A DNA stretch of 64,000 nucleotides from Psychrobacter sp. APC 3281 (GCF_030407815.1 NZ_JASDCS010000012.1:1-64000), one strand, 5' to 3'; positions 7,664-16,551 are shown, counted from the first letter of the stretch. Numbers and translations: made by a program. Notes: generated from the letters alone by a model not told the origin.

Positions 7664-8668
7664 ATGAAAACCGAAACTATGACATCCCAAGCGATAACCC
7701 CGATGACACAAGATAAAGACTCTCAACCGATGACTTTTCAAGATTTAATCTTAACTTTGCAAAATTATTGGGCCGATAAAGGCTGCGTTGTATTGCAGCC
7801 CTACGACATGGAAGTCGGTGCAGGTACTTTTCATACCGCGACGTTTTTGCGCTCGTTAGGTCCTGAGCGCTGGAATGCGGCCTATGTACAGCCATCACGT
7901 CGTCCTACTGACGGGCGCTATGGTGATAACCCGAACCGTTTGCAGCATTATTATCAGTTCCAAGTTGTACTAAAACCGAATCCACCTAATATCCAAGAGT
8001 TGTATTTAGACTCACTACGAGCCATTGGTATTGATCCATTGGTGCATGATGTGCGTTTTGTAGAAGACAACTGGGAATCGCCAACGCTTGGTGCGTGGGG
8101 ACTTGGTTGGGAGATTTGGCTAAACGGTATGGAAGTCACGCAGTTCACCTACTTTCAGCAAATCGGCGGTATTGAATGTTTCCCAGTCACTGGCGAAATC
8201 ACTTACGGGCTTGAGCGTTTGGCCATGTATGTACAAGGCGTTGATAGCGTTTATGATTTGGTCTGGGCAGATGGTGAGTTTGGTCGCGTCACGTATGGCG
8301 ATGTCTTTCATCAAAACGAGGTCGAGCAGTCTACCTATAACTTTGAGCACGCTGATGTGCCTATGATGGGTGAGATGTTTGATTTTTATGAGCAACAAGC
8401 CGACAAATTGGTCGATGCAGGATTGCCATTGCCAGCTTATGAGATGGTATTAAAAGCATCTCATGCCTTTAACTTGCTTGATGCACGCGGCGCTATTTCA
8501 GTGACTGAGCGTCAGCGTTTTATCTTACGTGTGCGTACACTTGCTCGTAAGGTTGCTTTTGGTTATGTCGAAGCTCGTGCCAAATTGGGCTTCCCATTGG
8601 CTGATGAAGAGCATCGCCAAGCCGCGCTTGATAAGTATTTGCCAAAAGAAGACGGTGAGAATACGTAG
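7664..8668 (+). CDS. glyQ: Glycyl-tRNA synthetase alpha subunit
   Basis: A 334-residue class II synthetase alpha chain carrying the catalytic core. Conserved stretches include [38 protein letters not shown], the [14 protein letters not shown] region (motif 2-like), and [12 protein letters not shown]. It pairs with GlyS in an alpha2beta2 enzyme that charges tRNA-Gly. The family core begins at MTFQDL (7730), so the first 22 residues are an extra leader or the start lies at a downstream ATG; none has a strong SD. Unusually, the next gene is on the opposite strand and glyS follows only after it. Confidence 0.97.
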   Translation: MKTETMTSQAITPMTQDKDSQPMTFQDLILTLQNYWADKGCVVLQPYDMEVGAGTFHTATFLRSLGPERWNAAYVQPSRRPTDGRYGDNPNRLQHYYQFQVVLKPNPPNIQELYLDSLRAIGIDPLVHDVRFVEDNWESPTLGAWGLGWEIWLNGMEVTQFTYFQQIGGIECFPVTGEITYGLERLAMYVQGVDSVYDLVWADGEFGRVTYGDVFHQNEVEQSTYNFEHADVPMMGEMFDFYEQQADKLVDAGLPLPAYEMVLKASHAFNLLDARGAISVTERQRFILRVRTLARKVAFGYVEARAKLGFPLADEEHRQAALDKYLPKEDGENT

Positions 8669-8676
8669 TTTAAATT

Positions 8677-9135
8677 CTAGATATTAATCTTATGCACTCG
8701 GTCATGGTCGGAAACCATTTCATTGAGTGCTTTGAGTTTAGTAATAGAGATTTGAAACTGACCATTGCTAGGTCGCTTTTTATTTGCAAATTGTTCCCAT
8801 ACAAGTAAGCCTGAACCATTATATATTTCTTCAAATGTGCCATCTGGCATTATTTTAATAATAATTGCGTGTTCAGGTTCACTTCTAAAGGAAACAGACT
8901 TAGATTGGGTGGCTTTTATTTCAACTTTTAAACCGTCTTTCGTTATAGCGTCGTAGCCTTTGTTACTTGCAGGTAATAGTTTCAGATCATACGCATCTGC
9001 TACCAAGCATTCACCCAAGCTACCCACTAAATGACCGTCTGGGGTGAAGTGTCGACCAGGAAACATATTTTCCATTTCGTTAACGGTATTATAGAGTTGT
9101 TTAACTAGAGTCTGTAGTCTTTCATGATTTATCAT
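8677..9135 (-). CDS. DUF6998-type protein wedged between glyQ and glyS
   Basis: About 152 residues from the ATG at 9135 (GAAG upstream); an ATG at 9168 would add 11 residues. The order HFTPDGHLVGSLGE, LLPASNKGYDAI, GLKVEIKAT, FEEIYNGSGLLVWE matches the DUF6998 group of solitary bacterial proteins. The GE...D...EIK spacing recalls PD-(D/E)xK nuclease folds, so a nuclease-like core is possible, but no activity is known to me. GC over 8761-9120 is 137 of 360 (38%), below the 48-60% counted in short samples of glyQ and glyS, which suggests later acquisition. It ends 8 bp from the convergent glyQ stop. Confidence 0.85.
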   Translation of the reverse strand: MINHERLQTLVKQLYNTVNEMENMFPGRHFTPDGHLVGSLGECLVADAYDLKLLPASNKGYDAITKDGLKVEIKATQSKSVSFRSEPEHAIIIKIMPDGTFEEIYNGSGLLVWEQFANKKRPSNGQFQISITKLKALNEMVSDHDRVHKINI

Positions 9136-9176
9136 TAATGGCTTCACAATATGAAAACAGTGTCCCATGATAATAT

Positions 9177-9191
9177 CATCAACTGTTGATG
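9177..9191. promoter_or_regulatory. Dyad CATCAAC-T-GTTGATG in the divergent glyS / DUF6998 gap
   Basis: A perfect 7-bp inverted repeat with a one-base centre overlaps the position expected for the glyS -35 element and lies just upstream of the DUF6998 start. It could be an operator shared by the two genes. Dyads of this length also arise by chance, so this is a weak call. Confidence 0.3.
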
Positions 9192-9201
9192 GCCACGACT
9201 T

Positions 9202-9210
9202 TGCTATAAT
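9202..9210 (+). promoter_or_regulatory. Extended -10 promoter for glyS (TGCTATAAT)
   Basis: A consensus extended -10 element (TG-N-TATAAT) lies 45 bp before the glyS start codon. No good -35 is present at 16-18 bp, which an extended -10 can offset. This gives glyS its own promoter, needed because a gene on the opposite strand separates it from glyQ. Confidence 0.6.
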
Positions 9211-9255
9211 TCATTCAATTTTTATATAAAAAATTCTTAATAAACCGAGATTGTC

Positions 9256-11349
9256 ATGAGTACTATTCTATTTGAACTGGGGTGTGAAGAGCTACCTCCA
9301 AAGAGCCTAAAACCATTACGTGATGCGCTACAAGCCAGTGTTACTGAGCAATTAACTGCAGCAGATATTACCTTTGATAGTATCAAAGCCTTTGCTGCTC
9401 CGCGCCGTTTGGCAATTCAGATTCAAGGTATTAGCGATAAGCAGCCTGATCGTACTGAGCAAAAACGCGGACCAGCGATTAAAGCGGCGTTTGATGCAGA
9501 GGGCAATCCAACACGTGCGGCCATGGGTTTTGCCAAAGGTTTGGGTATTGAAGCCAGCGAGCTTACGACGATTAATACCGACAAAGGTGACTATGTCGGT
9601 TTTGAGCAGACTATCCGTGGCCAAGCGACCACTGAGTTACTGCCTGCTATTTTTCAGACCGCGCTAGATAATTTACCGATTGCTAAGCGTATGCGCTCAG
9701 GTGCTAGCCGTAACGAGTTTGTGCGTCCAGTACAGTGGGCAGTATTGATGCAAGATAATACTGTCATTGATGCTACTATCCAAGGTCATCAGACTAGTAC
9801 ACAAACGCGTGGTCATCGCTTCCATAGTCCTGATTATCACAATATTGCTCATGCCAATGATTATGAAGAGTTACTAAGTGGTCTAAAAGTGGTGGCAGAT
9901 TTTGATAAGCGTCAAATGCTGATCAAAAACCAAGTCAAAGCTTTGGCAGATGAAGTCAATTCTGACGCCATCGTACCGCAAGATTTATTAGACGAAGTCA
10001 CCGCATTGGTCGATTTTCCAATTGCGCTACGCGCAAGCTTTGAAGCGCGCTTTTTACAAGTACCGCAAGAAGCGCTTATCTCGACCATGCAAGCGGATCA
10101 AAAGTATTTTTGCTTGACGGATAAGACTGGCAAACTGCAGCCGTATTTCATTTTTATTACCAATATTGAATCAAAAGATCCTAACCAGATTATTGAAGGT
10201 AATGAAAAAGTTGTACGTCCACGTTTGGCTGATGCAGAATTTTTCTTCTTACAAGATCAAAAGCAGCCATTATTTGCGCTCACAGAAAGCCTAAAAAATC
10301 GCGTATTCCAAGATAAGTTGGGTACGATTTGGGAGAAGTCTGAGCGTATTGCTAAGCTTGCTGCGTTTATCGCCACGTTGATGCAGCAGCAAGGCCACGA
10401 TATCAATGTTGATGAAACCGTACGTGCGGGCATTTTGTCTAAAGCAGATTTGGCCAGCTCGCTTGTCGGCGAGTACCCTGAATTACAAGGTATCGCAGGT
10501 ACGTATTATGCGCGTCTAAATGACGAGCCAGAAGCGGTTGCCGCAAGTTTAGAAGAGCAGTATCTACCTAAGTTCAGTGGCGATGTATTACCACAGACAC
10601 CGATTGGCATTTGCTTAGCATTAGCTGATCGTTTGGATACATTGGTTGGTATTTTTGCGATTGATCAAGCGCCAACAGGTTCAAAGGACCCGTTTAGCTT
10701 ACGTCGTTCTGCTATTGGCATCTTGCGTATTTTGATCGAAAAGCAGTTGCCGATTAATCTAGTAGCGCTCGTTGAGCAAGCGATCAAAGGCTATAGCGAT
10801 GCTGAAAGTAGCAAGATTGCCAAAATGGGTGATACCTTTACCCAAGTCATGGCATTCCTAAACTCGCGCTATCGTGCGATGTATACAGAGCAGGGCGTTA
10901 GCGTCGATACGATTCAGGCAGTACAAGCGATTAACCCGCATATGCCGCTTGATTTTGATCAGCGTATCCGTGCAGTGCAAGCATTTAGCGAGCTGTCACA
11001 AGCGTCGATGTTGGCTGACTCAAACAAACGCGTTGCTAATATATTGGCCAAGTCAGAAGTAAGCGTGGCTGATACAGTCAATGAAACTCTACTGTCTGAA
11101 TCTGCTGAGCAAAATTTATATGCAAATGTGAAGCAAGCACAGACAGTGGTACAACCATTACTAGAGCAAGCGGACTATACGCAAGTATTGCAAACGCTGG
11201 CTAGCTTAGATGAGCCATTGACGCAGTTCTTTGATCAAGTAATGGTCAACAGCGAAGATGCTGCACTTAAAAACAATCGCTTGGCATTGCTAAAACAGGT
11301 TCGCGCCTTGTTCTTGACGGTAGCTGATATTAGCGAGCTACAGCTGTAA
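9256..11349 (+). CDS. glyS: Glycyl-tRNA synthetase beta subunit
   Basis: A 697-residue protein of the usual length for the beta subunit. It starts with the family motif ILFELGCEELPPKSL, has the RRLAIQI, KRGPAIKAAFD, RSGASRNEFVRPVQWAV and DPFSLRRSAIGILRI stretches, and ends with the helical anticodon-binding-like region. It binds tRNA-Gly and completes the alpha2beta2 enzyme with GlyQ. The ATG at 9256 matches the family start. glyS lies 587 bp after glyQ rather than immediately downstream, with an intervening antisense gene and its own promoter. A terminator follows. Confidence 0.97.
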   Translation: MSTILFELGCEELPPKSLKPLRDALQASVTEQLTAADITFDSIKAFAAPRRLAIQIQGISDKQPDRTEQKRGPAIKAAFDAEGNPTRAAMGFAKGLGIEASELTTINTDKGDYVGFEQTIRGQATTELLPAIFQTALDNLPIAKRMRSGASRNEFVRPVQWAVLMQDNTVIDATIQGHQTSTQTRGHRFHSPDYHNIAHANDYEELLSGLKVVADFDKRQMLIKNQVKALADEVNSDAIVPQDLLDEVTALVDFPIALRASFEARFLQVPQEALISTMQADQKYFCLTDKTGKLQPYFIFITNIESKDPNQIIEGNEKVVRPRLADAEFFFLQDQKQPLFALTESLKNRVFQDKLGTIWEKSERIAKLAAFIATLMQQQGHDINVDETVRAGILSKADLASSLVGEYPELQGIAGTYYARLNDEPEAVAASLEEQYLPKFSGDVLPQTPIGICLALADRLDTLVGIFAIDQAPTGSKDPFSLRRSAIGILRILIEKQLPINLVALVEQAIKGYSDAESSKIAKMGDTFTQVMAFLNSRYRAMYTEQGVSVDTIQAVQAINPHMPLDFDQRIRAVQAFSELSQASMLADSNKRVANILAKSEVSVADTVNETLLSESAEQNLYANVKQAQTVVQPLLEQADYTQVLQTLASLDEPLTQFFDQVMVNSEDAALKNNRLALLKQVRALFLTVADISELQL

Positions 11350-11415
11350 TCCTGCTAAAAGCTGATGGTTACTTTAACTTGATTATTGCTTTAACTTGAC
11401 GGTTACTTTTGATAA

Positions 11416-11447
11416 AAAACCTGGCTTATCATGGCCAGGTTTTTTTG
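11416..11447 (+). terminator. Rho-independent terminator after glyS
   Basis: Stem AAACCTGGC / GCCAGGTTT with an 8-base loop and a T7 tract, about 65 bp after the glyS stop. Just before it, a short repeat (TTAACTTGA...GGTTACTTT) occurs twice. Confidence 0.85.
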
Positions 11448-11644
11448 TTATACAGTTGACTGGTTTACTCGTACAGTTATCCGTTGGATATAAATCCGTT
11501 AGTGCAATTAGCAATTAAACGGTAAAGGCATTGTATTATCGCTATTATTGACGGTAAAATTTATGCTATCAGAACGTCTTAAATAATCTTATTTAGCAGA
11601 TCCCATTATTTCTCACGTTTACCCGTAATCGAAGGAGCACTGCC

Positions 11645-11935
11645 GTGTTTGCTGTTATTATTGTCATCCTTATTATTTGGGCTTCAATGTGGGCTTTTTA
11701 TAAGTTTATGTACCCGCGCGCACCTAAGAGTATGATGCCAAAAGAAGGGGATGTGACCACTCCGCGTCAGTGTAATTTCTGTGGCAACAGCTTGGCTGAA
11801 TATCGCGGCGTACTCGAGACCAAACCAAGTATAGCTACCGATGGCAATGTTGAAGCGAACCAAGAGTTATTCTTTTGCAATTATGAGCATCAGGCAGACT
11901 TTCACGCAGGCAAGACCTACACGCCTTATGCATAA
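11645..11935 (+). CDS. Small membrane-anchored protein with a CxxC motif
   Basis: A 96-residue protein starting with GTG behind a strong SD (AAGGAG, 9 bp upstream). Residues 1-22 form one membrane segment (FAVIIVILIIWASMWAFYKF). The soluble part carries CNFCGN near residue 39 and a further FFCNYEH near residue 79, which together could bind a metal ion. I do not recognise the family. It is a single gene between the glyS terminator and the convergent zapA gene. Confidence 0.7.
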   Translation: MFAVIIVILIIWASMWAFYKFMYPRAPKSMMPKEGDVTTPRQCNFCGNSLAEYRGVLETKPSIATDGNVEANQELFFCNYEHQADFHAGKTYTPYA

Positions 11936-11953
11936 ATAGATAAATGATTGACC

Positions 11954-11989
11954 ATAAAAAAGCGCCTAACTTCATTGGCTAGGCGCTTA
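11954..11989 (-). terminator. Rho-independent terminator of zapA
   Basis: Perfect 9-bp stem AAGCGCCTA / TAGGCGCTT. The U-tract is on the minus strand (AAAAAA at 11955-11960 on the plus strand), just downstream of the zapA stop. It may also slow transcripts from the plus-strand gene that ends at 11935. Confidence 0.8.
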
Positions 11990-12013
11990 TGAGTTTAGTA
12001 CAGTACGATGCAT

Positions 12014-12460
12014 CTATAGAATAGAATGAGCATCTTTCATGATTTTATTCAGCAATGCTTCGGACTGTTTGTCTTTCTGCAAGCGATCTTCGTCACTTCT
12101 TTGATTGGCATGGATTTTTTCATACAAGTTTAAGCAGCACAGTACCAGTATGCTTTCTTGACTAAGGCTTGGCGCATCTCTTTTTAGATCGAGCGCATAG
12201 TTGTTGATATACGAAACCGCTGACAGTAGCTCTTCTTGCTCATGTACAGGACAAAATATTGGATAAGTAACCCCAGCAATTGCAATATCGACTTTTTTGA
12301 TTTGTGGTTCTGGCACTTTAGGTGTTTTGGTATTAGATTGTGCCATGGCGCTTGATATATTTGATGCTGCGGGTGTCGTTTTTTGCGCTGGCACTGGCGT
12401 ACTTGGCGCTTGAGTATTTTTTGGTTGTTTTTCTATCGGTTTGCTTTGGTCATCGGTCAT
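12014..12460 (-). CDS. zapA: Cell division protein ZapA
   Basis: A 148-residue protein. The ZapA domain is residues about 58-148 (VDIAIAGVTYPIFCPVHEQE, LLSAVSYINNYALDLKR, SILVLCCLNLYEKIHANQ) and ends in the usual coiled coil. ZapA bundles FtsZ filaments at the Z-ring. Typical ZapA is about 100 residues; the first 55 residues here are a low-complexity Pro/Thr/Ala/Gln segment. SD AGGAT precedes the start. The upstream gene on the same strand encodes a coiled-coil protein that resembles the ZapB-like partner often found next to zapA. Confidence 0.92.
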   Translation of the reverse strand: MTDDQSKPIEKQPKNTQAPSTPVPAQKTTPAASNISSAMAQSNTKTPKVPEPQIKKVDIAIAGVTYPIFCPVHEQEELLSAVSYINNYALDLKRDAPSLSQESILVLCCLNLYEKIHANQRSDEDRLQKDKQSEALLNKIMKDAHSIL

Positions 12461-12568
12461 GATAAATCCTACAATGTCTGGTCAGTGAAATGAGTAATAT
12501 CAGATTTTACAAATAGCGTTGGGCAGTTTAATAAGCAGTACGTCTTTGCTATATGCTACAAGAAAACG

Positions 12569-13009
12569 TTAGCCTTCTGCTTGATCGATACGGGTTAGGC
12601 GTTGTAATACGACTTGCGTACGCTCGGCTGCCAATTGGTTCTTCTTTTGCAGTTCACTGTTTTGTTGTTTGATATCGCTATACTGCTGTTTCAATTCATT
12701 ATTGTGCTTTTGCAGCTCGCTGTTTTGTTGTTGTAGTTGGCTGATTTGTTTTTGCAGTTTGTCTTGTTCTTCACCGATCATATGGTGCGCTTCTGCAAGA
12801 CTCTGATAGCGCTTATCGAGATCGTTCAGTTGTTTTTTGGCACCGTCACGTTCGTTATGGCTGTTGTCTAATTGGGTTTTTAGGGCGGCAAATTCTTTTG
12901 AATCAGTAACAGGGTGTTGTTTTAAGCTGCTAAGTTCAGCACTGACAAGCTGATACTGTTTTTTGATGTCGAGTACCATTTTTTCTAATATTCTAAGTTG
13001 ATCATACAT
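12569..13009 (-). CDS. Coiled-coil protein next to zapA (ZapB-like)
   Basis: A 146-residue protein that is almost entirely heptad coiled coil, rich in Gln, Lys and Leu, with runs such as LQKQISQLQQQNSELQKHNN and ELKQQYSDIKQQN. In pseudomonads and relatives a short coiled-coil protein of the TIGR02449 type lies directly upstream of zapA and is regarded as ZapB-like. This gene has that position but is about twice as long. Role in division is inferred from context, since low-complexity coiled coils carry little family signal. It is 108 bp upstream of zapA on the same strand. Confidence 0.75.
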   Translation of the reverse strand: MYDQLRILEKMVLDIKKQYQLVSAELSSLKQHPVTDSKEFAALKTQLDNSHNERDGAKKQLNDLDKRYQSLAEAHHMIGEEQDKLQKQISQLQQQNSELQKHNNELKQQYSDIKQQNSELQKKNQLAAERTQVVLQRLTRIDQAEG

Positions 13010-13221
13010 AGTCAGTTTTTATCCTTAACAAGTAAGCGTGAATGAATTTTGTTCGCTGCATTTAATAATGCCATAGGTGACCGCATAATATCTATATCAA
13101 CAAAGTAATTACAAGCATCAGGCTTTGTCTTTTCACTTCTATTTATCGATGATTTGTCCATGACATTTTATCGCGACTATTTTTATTTTATGAGCAGTAA
13201 TCAATTACTAGGACATCTATT

Positions 13222-13875
13222 ATGAATGATAATATCTCTGGCTGGAATACTTGGCTGACTGCGTTTGATGATTGGACTGACGTGTCTATCAGCGAAGTGC
13301 ATGGCATGATGACAGGGCTTATGACGGCTTGTAATGCACCCGACGAAGCAACCTGGGCTAAGGTGTTTGAAGAGCTCAGCTTTGCCCCACTACCAGAGCC
13401 TGCATTGACCTTGCTGACAGAAGAAGCGGAAGACATCGTGTTTCAGCTAAAAGACAAAGATGATGCCTACGCGTATATGCCGCTCATCCCAGATGATGAA
13501 CATGATTTATACGAGCGCGTGATGGCATTGAAACAGTGGGCAAACGGTTTTATGACCGGTTTTGGTATTACTGATTGTGGTTTGACCAGTGAAGAAAACG
13601 AGATGCTATCGGATTTGGCTAAGATCGGCGCAATTCGTCTCGAAGATGATGAAGATTTTGAAGGTGGGGAAGAGTCTTATCTTTATATCTATGAATTTGC
13701 TCGTATGGTACCTGTAAGTTTTGCTACGCGTAAACGCAAGGCTGTCAAAGACATCGCGCTCATCGCTGGTTTGTCTATCGATGCCAAAACAACCAAAGAG
13801 CTACAGGCAGAAGGTAAGCTACCAAAACCAATGCCGCCAGTGGTTGATGTGATGAATCATAACAATCCATCGTAA
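13222..13875 (+). CDS. UPF0149 family protein (YgfB/YecA-like)
   Basis: A 217-residue protein with the UPF0149 hallmarks: an early helix SISEVHGMMTGLMTA, LKQWANGFMTGFGI in the middle, and a cluster of acidic residues (EDDEDFEGGEESYLYIYEF). The family is close to YgfB, which in gammaproteobacteria lies beside zapA and pepP/ubiH; here it is divergent from the zapB-like and zapA genes, so the link is kept. YgfB in Pseudomonas has been connected to beta-lactamase regulation, but the general function is not settled. SD AGGA lies 8 bp before the ATG. argE follows after 48 bp. Confidence 0.88.
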   Translation: MNDNISGWNTWLTAFDDWTDVSISEVHGMMTGLMTACNAPDEATWAKVFEELSFAPLPEPALTLLTEEAEDIVFQLKDKDDAYAYMPLIPDDEHDLYERVMALKQWANGFMTGFGITDCGLTSEENEMLSDLAKIGAIRLEDDEDFEGGEESYLYIYEFARMVPVSFATRKRKAVKDIALIAGLSIDAKTTKELQAEGKLPKPMPPVVDVMNHNNPS

Positions 13876-13923
13876 GGCAGTTCTGACACATCATAGTTCT
13901 GAAAATTGTAGTAAGGATATTTT

Positions 13924-15192
13924 ATGATCCCAAATAACAGTAGTAATAGCGACAACGTTGATAATATCAGCGATGTCCAGCTGAAAAATGCTGAGCATCC
14001 TACTCAGAGTCTCGATTGGCTAACACGTCTCATCGCCTTTGATACGGTCAGTCGTCACTCTAATTTGGCTTTGATTAACGATGTAAAGTCTTATTGTGTG
14101 CAGTTAGGTTTGACGGTAGATTTGACTTTTAACGAGGCTAAAACCAAAGCCAACTTGTTTGTGACCGTACCAGCTGGTGAGAATGCTGATATTATCAATA
14201 ACGGTCTGGTCTTATCAGGTCATACCGACGTTGTGCCAGTTGATGGACAAGCGTGGTCTTCAGAGCCGTTTACGGCGACGATACGTGGTGATAAGCTATA
14301 CGGACGCGGTGCGTGTGACATGAAGGGCTTTATCGCTTGTGCGCTTACGGTATTGCCGCAAGCCGTGCAGTTATCGAACAGCGGTCAGCTACGTCGTCCG
14401 TTACATTTGGCATTATCGTTCGATGAAGAGGTTGGTTGTTTGGGTGCGCCATTGATTTTGGCAGACCTAAAAGCACGCGGCATCACGCCTGATTATTGTA
14501 TCGTCGGTGAGCCAACTAACATGGCCATGGTAGTTGCACACAAAGGCATCGCAGTTTATCGTTGCCGTGTACATGGCAAGTCAGCGCATTCGTCATTAAT
14601 CGCACAGGGTGTCAATGCTATTAGCTACGCTAGCAGATTGGTTGGCTATGTAGATACGCTTGCTGAAGAGCTGAGTACTCGTGATGATAACGATGCGTCG
14701 TTTACAGTGCCATACTCGACATTGTCAGTAGGTACTATACATGGTGGTACAGCGACCAATATCGTGCCCAACTTATGCGAGTTTACTTTTGACTATCGTA
14801 ACCTGCCGCACATGACGCAAGACGATATACTAGCGCCCATTCGAGCCAAAGTTGCTGAGCTAAATGCCCAAATGCAAGCACGCGCGCCAGAGACTGGTAT
14901 TGAGCTGATGCAAGAAGAAAGCGTCCCAGCCATGACAGATGACGATAGTGCTGAGCTACAATCATTGATCGCTGCACTGACAGGAGATGATGAGCGTCAT
15001 AAAGTGGCTTACGCGACTGAAGGCGGTCAGTTTACCAATGCAGGCATCCCAACGATTATCTGTGGCCCTGGTAGTATTGAGCAGGCGCACAAAGCGGATG
15101 AGTATGTAGAGCTTAGCGAAATTGAGCGATGCGATGCGTTTTTAAAGAAGCTATTAGATAGCTGTACGACTCAGCCGTCTATGCAGTCATAA
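13924..15192 (+). CDS. argE: Acetylornithine deacetylase
   Basis: A 422-residue M20 metallopeptidase-fold enzyme. Visible motifs are LSGHTDVVPVDGQAW (metal His), GRGACDMKGFIA (bridging Asp), FDEEVGCLGAP (catalytic Glu pair) and the VGEPTNM dimer/metal region, with HKADEYVE near the C-terminus. It removes the acetyl group from N-acetylornithine in arginine synthesis. ArgE and DapE are related; the DEEVGCLGA and GEPTNM motifs favour ArgE. The first 25 residues are a polar extension. SD AAGGAT lies 7 bp before the ATG. It follows the UPF0149 gene closely and ends at a terminator. Confidence 0.93.
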   Translation: MIPNNSSNSDNVDNISDVQLKNAEHPTQSLDWLTRLIAFDTVSRHSNLALINDVKSYCVQLGLTVDLTFNEAKTKANLFVTVPAGENADIINNGLVLSGHTDVVPVDGQAWSSEPFTATIRGDKLYGRGACDMKGFIACALTVLPQAVQLSNSGQLRRPLHLALSFDEEVGCLGAPLILADLKARGITPDYCIVGEPTNMAMVVAHKGIAVYRCRVHGKSAHSSLIAQGVNAISYASRLVGYVDTLAEELSTRDDNDASFTVPYSTLSVGTIHGGTATNIVPNLCEFTFDYRNLPHMTQDDILAPIRAKVAELNAQMQARAPETGIELMQEESVPAMTDDDSAELQSLIAALTGDDERHKVAYATEGGQFTNAGIPTIICGPGSIEQAHKADEYVELSEIERCDAFLKKLLDSCTTQPSMQS

Positions 15193-15262
15193 TTATTCAG
15201 AAGAATGCGTGACGTTACTTTAATAATTTCTGCGAGACTTTTTTGGCATATAGGTATAAATG

Positions 15263-15292
15263 ACACCGTCTTAATGGCGGTGTTTATTTTTT
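15263..15292 (+). terminator. Rho-independent terminator after argE
   Basis: Stem ACACCG / CGGTGT with a 9-base loop, followed by TTATTTTTT. Confidence 0.7.
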
Positions 15293-15362
15293 AGTCGCAT
15301 ATTTAAGTCGTATAGCCGTTCGTATTAGAACCATTTACACATGACAAAGTAGGGGTGGGTTG

Positions 15363-16091
15363 ATGTCTTGGCATCTGTTTGCAGTGTTTTTCGCAAGTAC
15401 GTTTTTTATCTCAGCGACCCCTGGTCCTAATATGCTACTAGCATTTCAGTATGGCATGAACTATGGCGTCAAACGAACCTTATGGACGCTGGCAGGTCTG
15501 AGCCTTGGCTTGTTTGTATTACTGCTATCGACACTGCTTGGCTTGGATGTAATCAGTCGCCAGTCACCGTGGCTACTGACCATTATCAAAGCCGTGGGTG
15601 CAGTATATTTAATCTATTTGGGTATCAGCTCTTGGCGCGATGCTGGCGACGGTAGCTTGATGAGTGATGCCAAAGAGTTGAGTGCCGAGGTAGCAGCAGA
15701 CTATGCTGCCACTGATGGTGCGCCCAGTATACCGCAGCCGCGTTCGCTCTCTAGTGCTGCTACTAAAATAGCGCCGAGCAACATGACCTTGTTTCGTACT
15801 GGTGTTTGGGTCTCATTATCTAATCCAAAAGCCATTTTGTTCTTTGCGGCCTTTTTCCCTAAATTTATCAATTTTAGTGCGCCACTATGGCCACAATATG
15901 TCCTATTGACCATCGGCTTGTTTTTGAGCGAAACCATTTGGCAGATCGTATATACGCTAGGTGGTAAAAAGCTGGCAAGCTGGCTTGATGTTGGTAATCG
16001 CTTAGCCTGGCTCAATCGTGGTTGTGGGGTGATATTTATAATTATCGCTGCTGCTTTATTGGCTGAAGTGTTAAATAGTTTTATAGCTTAA
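15363..16091 (+). CDS. LysE/RhtB-family amino acid exporter
   Basis: A 242-residue inner-membrane protein. The N-terminal SATPGPNMLLAFQYGMNYG motif is the signature of LysE/RhtB exporters, followed by AGLSLGLF, IKAVGAVYLIYLG and VWVSLSNPKAILFFAAFFP. Six hydrophobic segments are visible. A polar, Ala/Ser-rich loop of about 40 residues (roughly 100-140) separates the third and fourth segments and is longer than in E. coli RhtB. The start chosen is the ATG at 15363 behind AGGGGTGGG; a TTG lies just before it. The exported amino acid cannot be told from sequence. Confidence 0.93.
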   Translation: MSWHLFAVFFASTFFISATPGPNMLLAFQYGMNYGVKRTLWTLAGLSLGLFVLLLSTLLGLDVISRQSPWLLTIIKAVGAVYLIYLGISSWRDAGDGSLMSDAKELSAEVAADYAATDGAPSIPQPRSLSSAATKIAPSNMTLFRTGVWVSLSNPKAILFFAAFFPKFINFSAPLWPQYVLLTIGLFLSETIWQIVYTLGGKKLASWLDVGNRLAWLNRGCGVIFIIIAAALLAEVLNSFIA

Positions 16092-16305
16092 AAACTACCG
16101 ATAAGATTTTAAATCACAGTGATTAATTGAATATACGTTCTTTAAAGTATTTTCTATACAAGCTAAATTAATTATTGACTTTAATTTTTAAATCTTTATT
16201 ATTGGCTCATTGATTTATATCGCTTAGCTTTCATAAGCGATAAATCGTTTCAATTAACCTGCTATTGTCGCCCTGACATTAGTCACAACCTATGGAGGAA
16301 TCATC

Positions 16306-16392
16306 GTGTCCTATATAACTACCAAGACGTTTTTAAAGATTGAATGTGTAAACCACATGACAGCAATGACACCTTCGAAAAGGTTTGGCTAA
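16306..16392 (+). CDS. Possible 28-codon small ORF with a strong ribosome binding site
   Basis: A GTG frame of 28 codons (VSYITTKTFLKIECVNHMTA and so on) ends with TAA at 16390. It is preceded by TATGGAGGAATCATC, one of the best Shine-Dalgarno sequences in the window, with AGGA at a 7-bp spacing. I do not recognise the peptide. It may be a real small protein, a leader peptide, or the stub of a decayed gene. It overlaps the 72-codon minus-strand frame, so at most one of them is likely to be real. Confidence 0.35.
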   Translation: MSYITTKTFLKIECVNHMTAMTPSKRFG

Positions 16393-16551
16393 ATTTTTAT
16401 ATAAGCTATTGAGTGATATCCCATCTATCGATATCAACGAATAGCTTTCTGTATCTACCTGCGCTATCTCTTTTCTAAGTCTACTGTGCCAAATTTGCTC
16501 TGCGATTGTGCTAAGCCATATTGCGCTTGCTGTTATCTGTTTACCTAACAT
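16333..16551 (-). CDS. Possible small protein, 72 residues, unrecognised
   Basis: An ATG frame of 72 codons on the minus strand, with a weak ribosome binding site (GGTAAAG) upstream. The protein starts LGKQITASAIWLSTIAEQIW and ends with a cysteine/histidine cluster RRCHCCHVV. No family is recognised. It lies in an otherwise empty AT-rich region and overlaps the plus-strand small ORF with a better ribosome binding site, so it could be spurious. Confidence 0.25.
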   Translation of the reverse strand: MLGKQITASAIWLSTIAEQIWHSRLRKEIAQVDTESYSLISIDGISLNSLYKNLAKPFRRCHCCHVVYTFNL

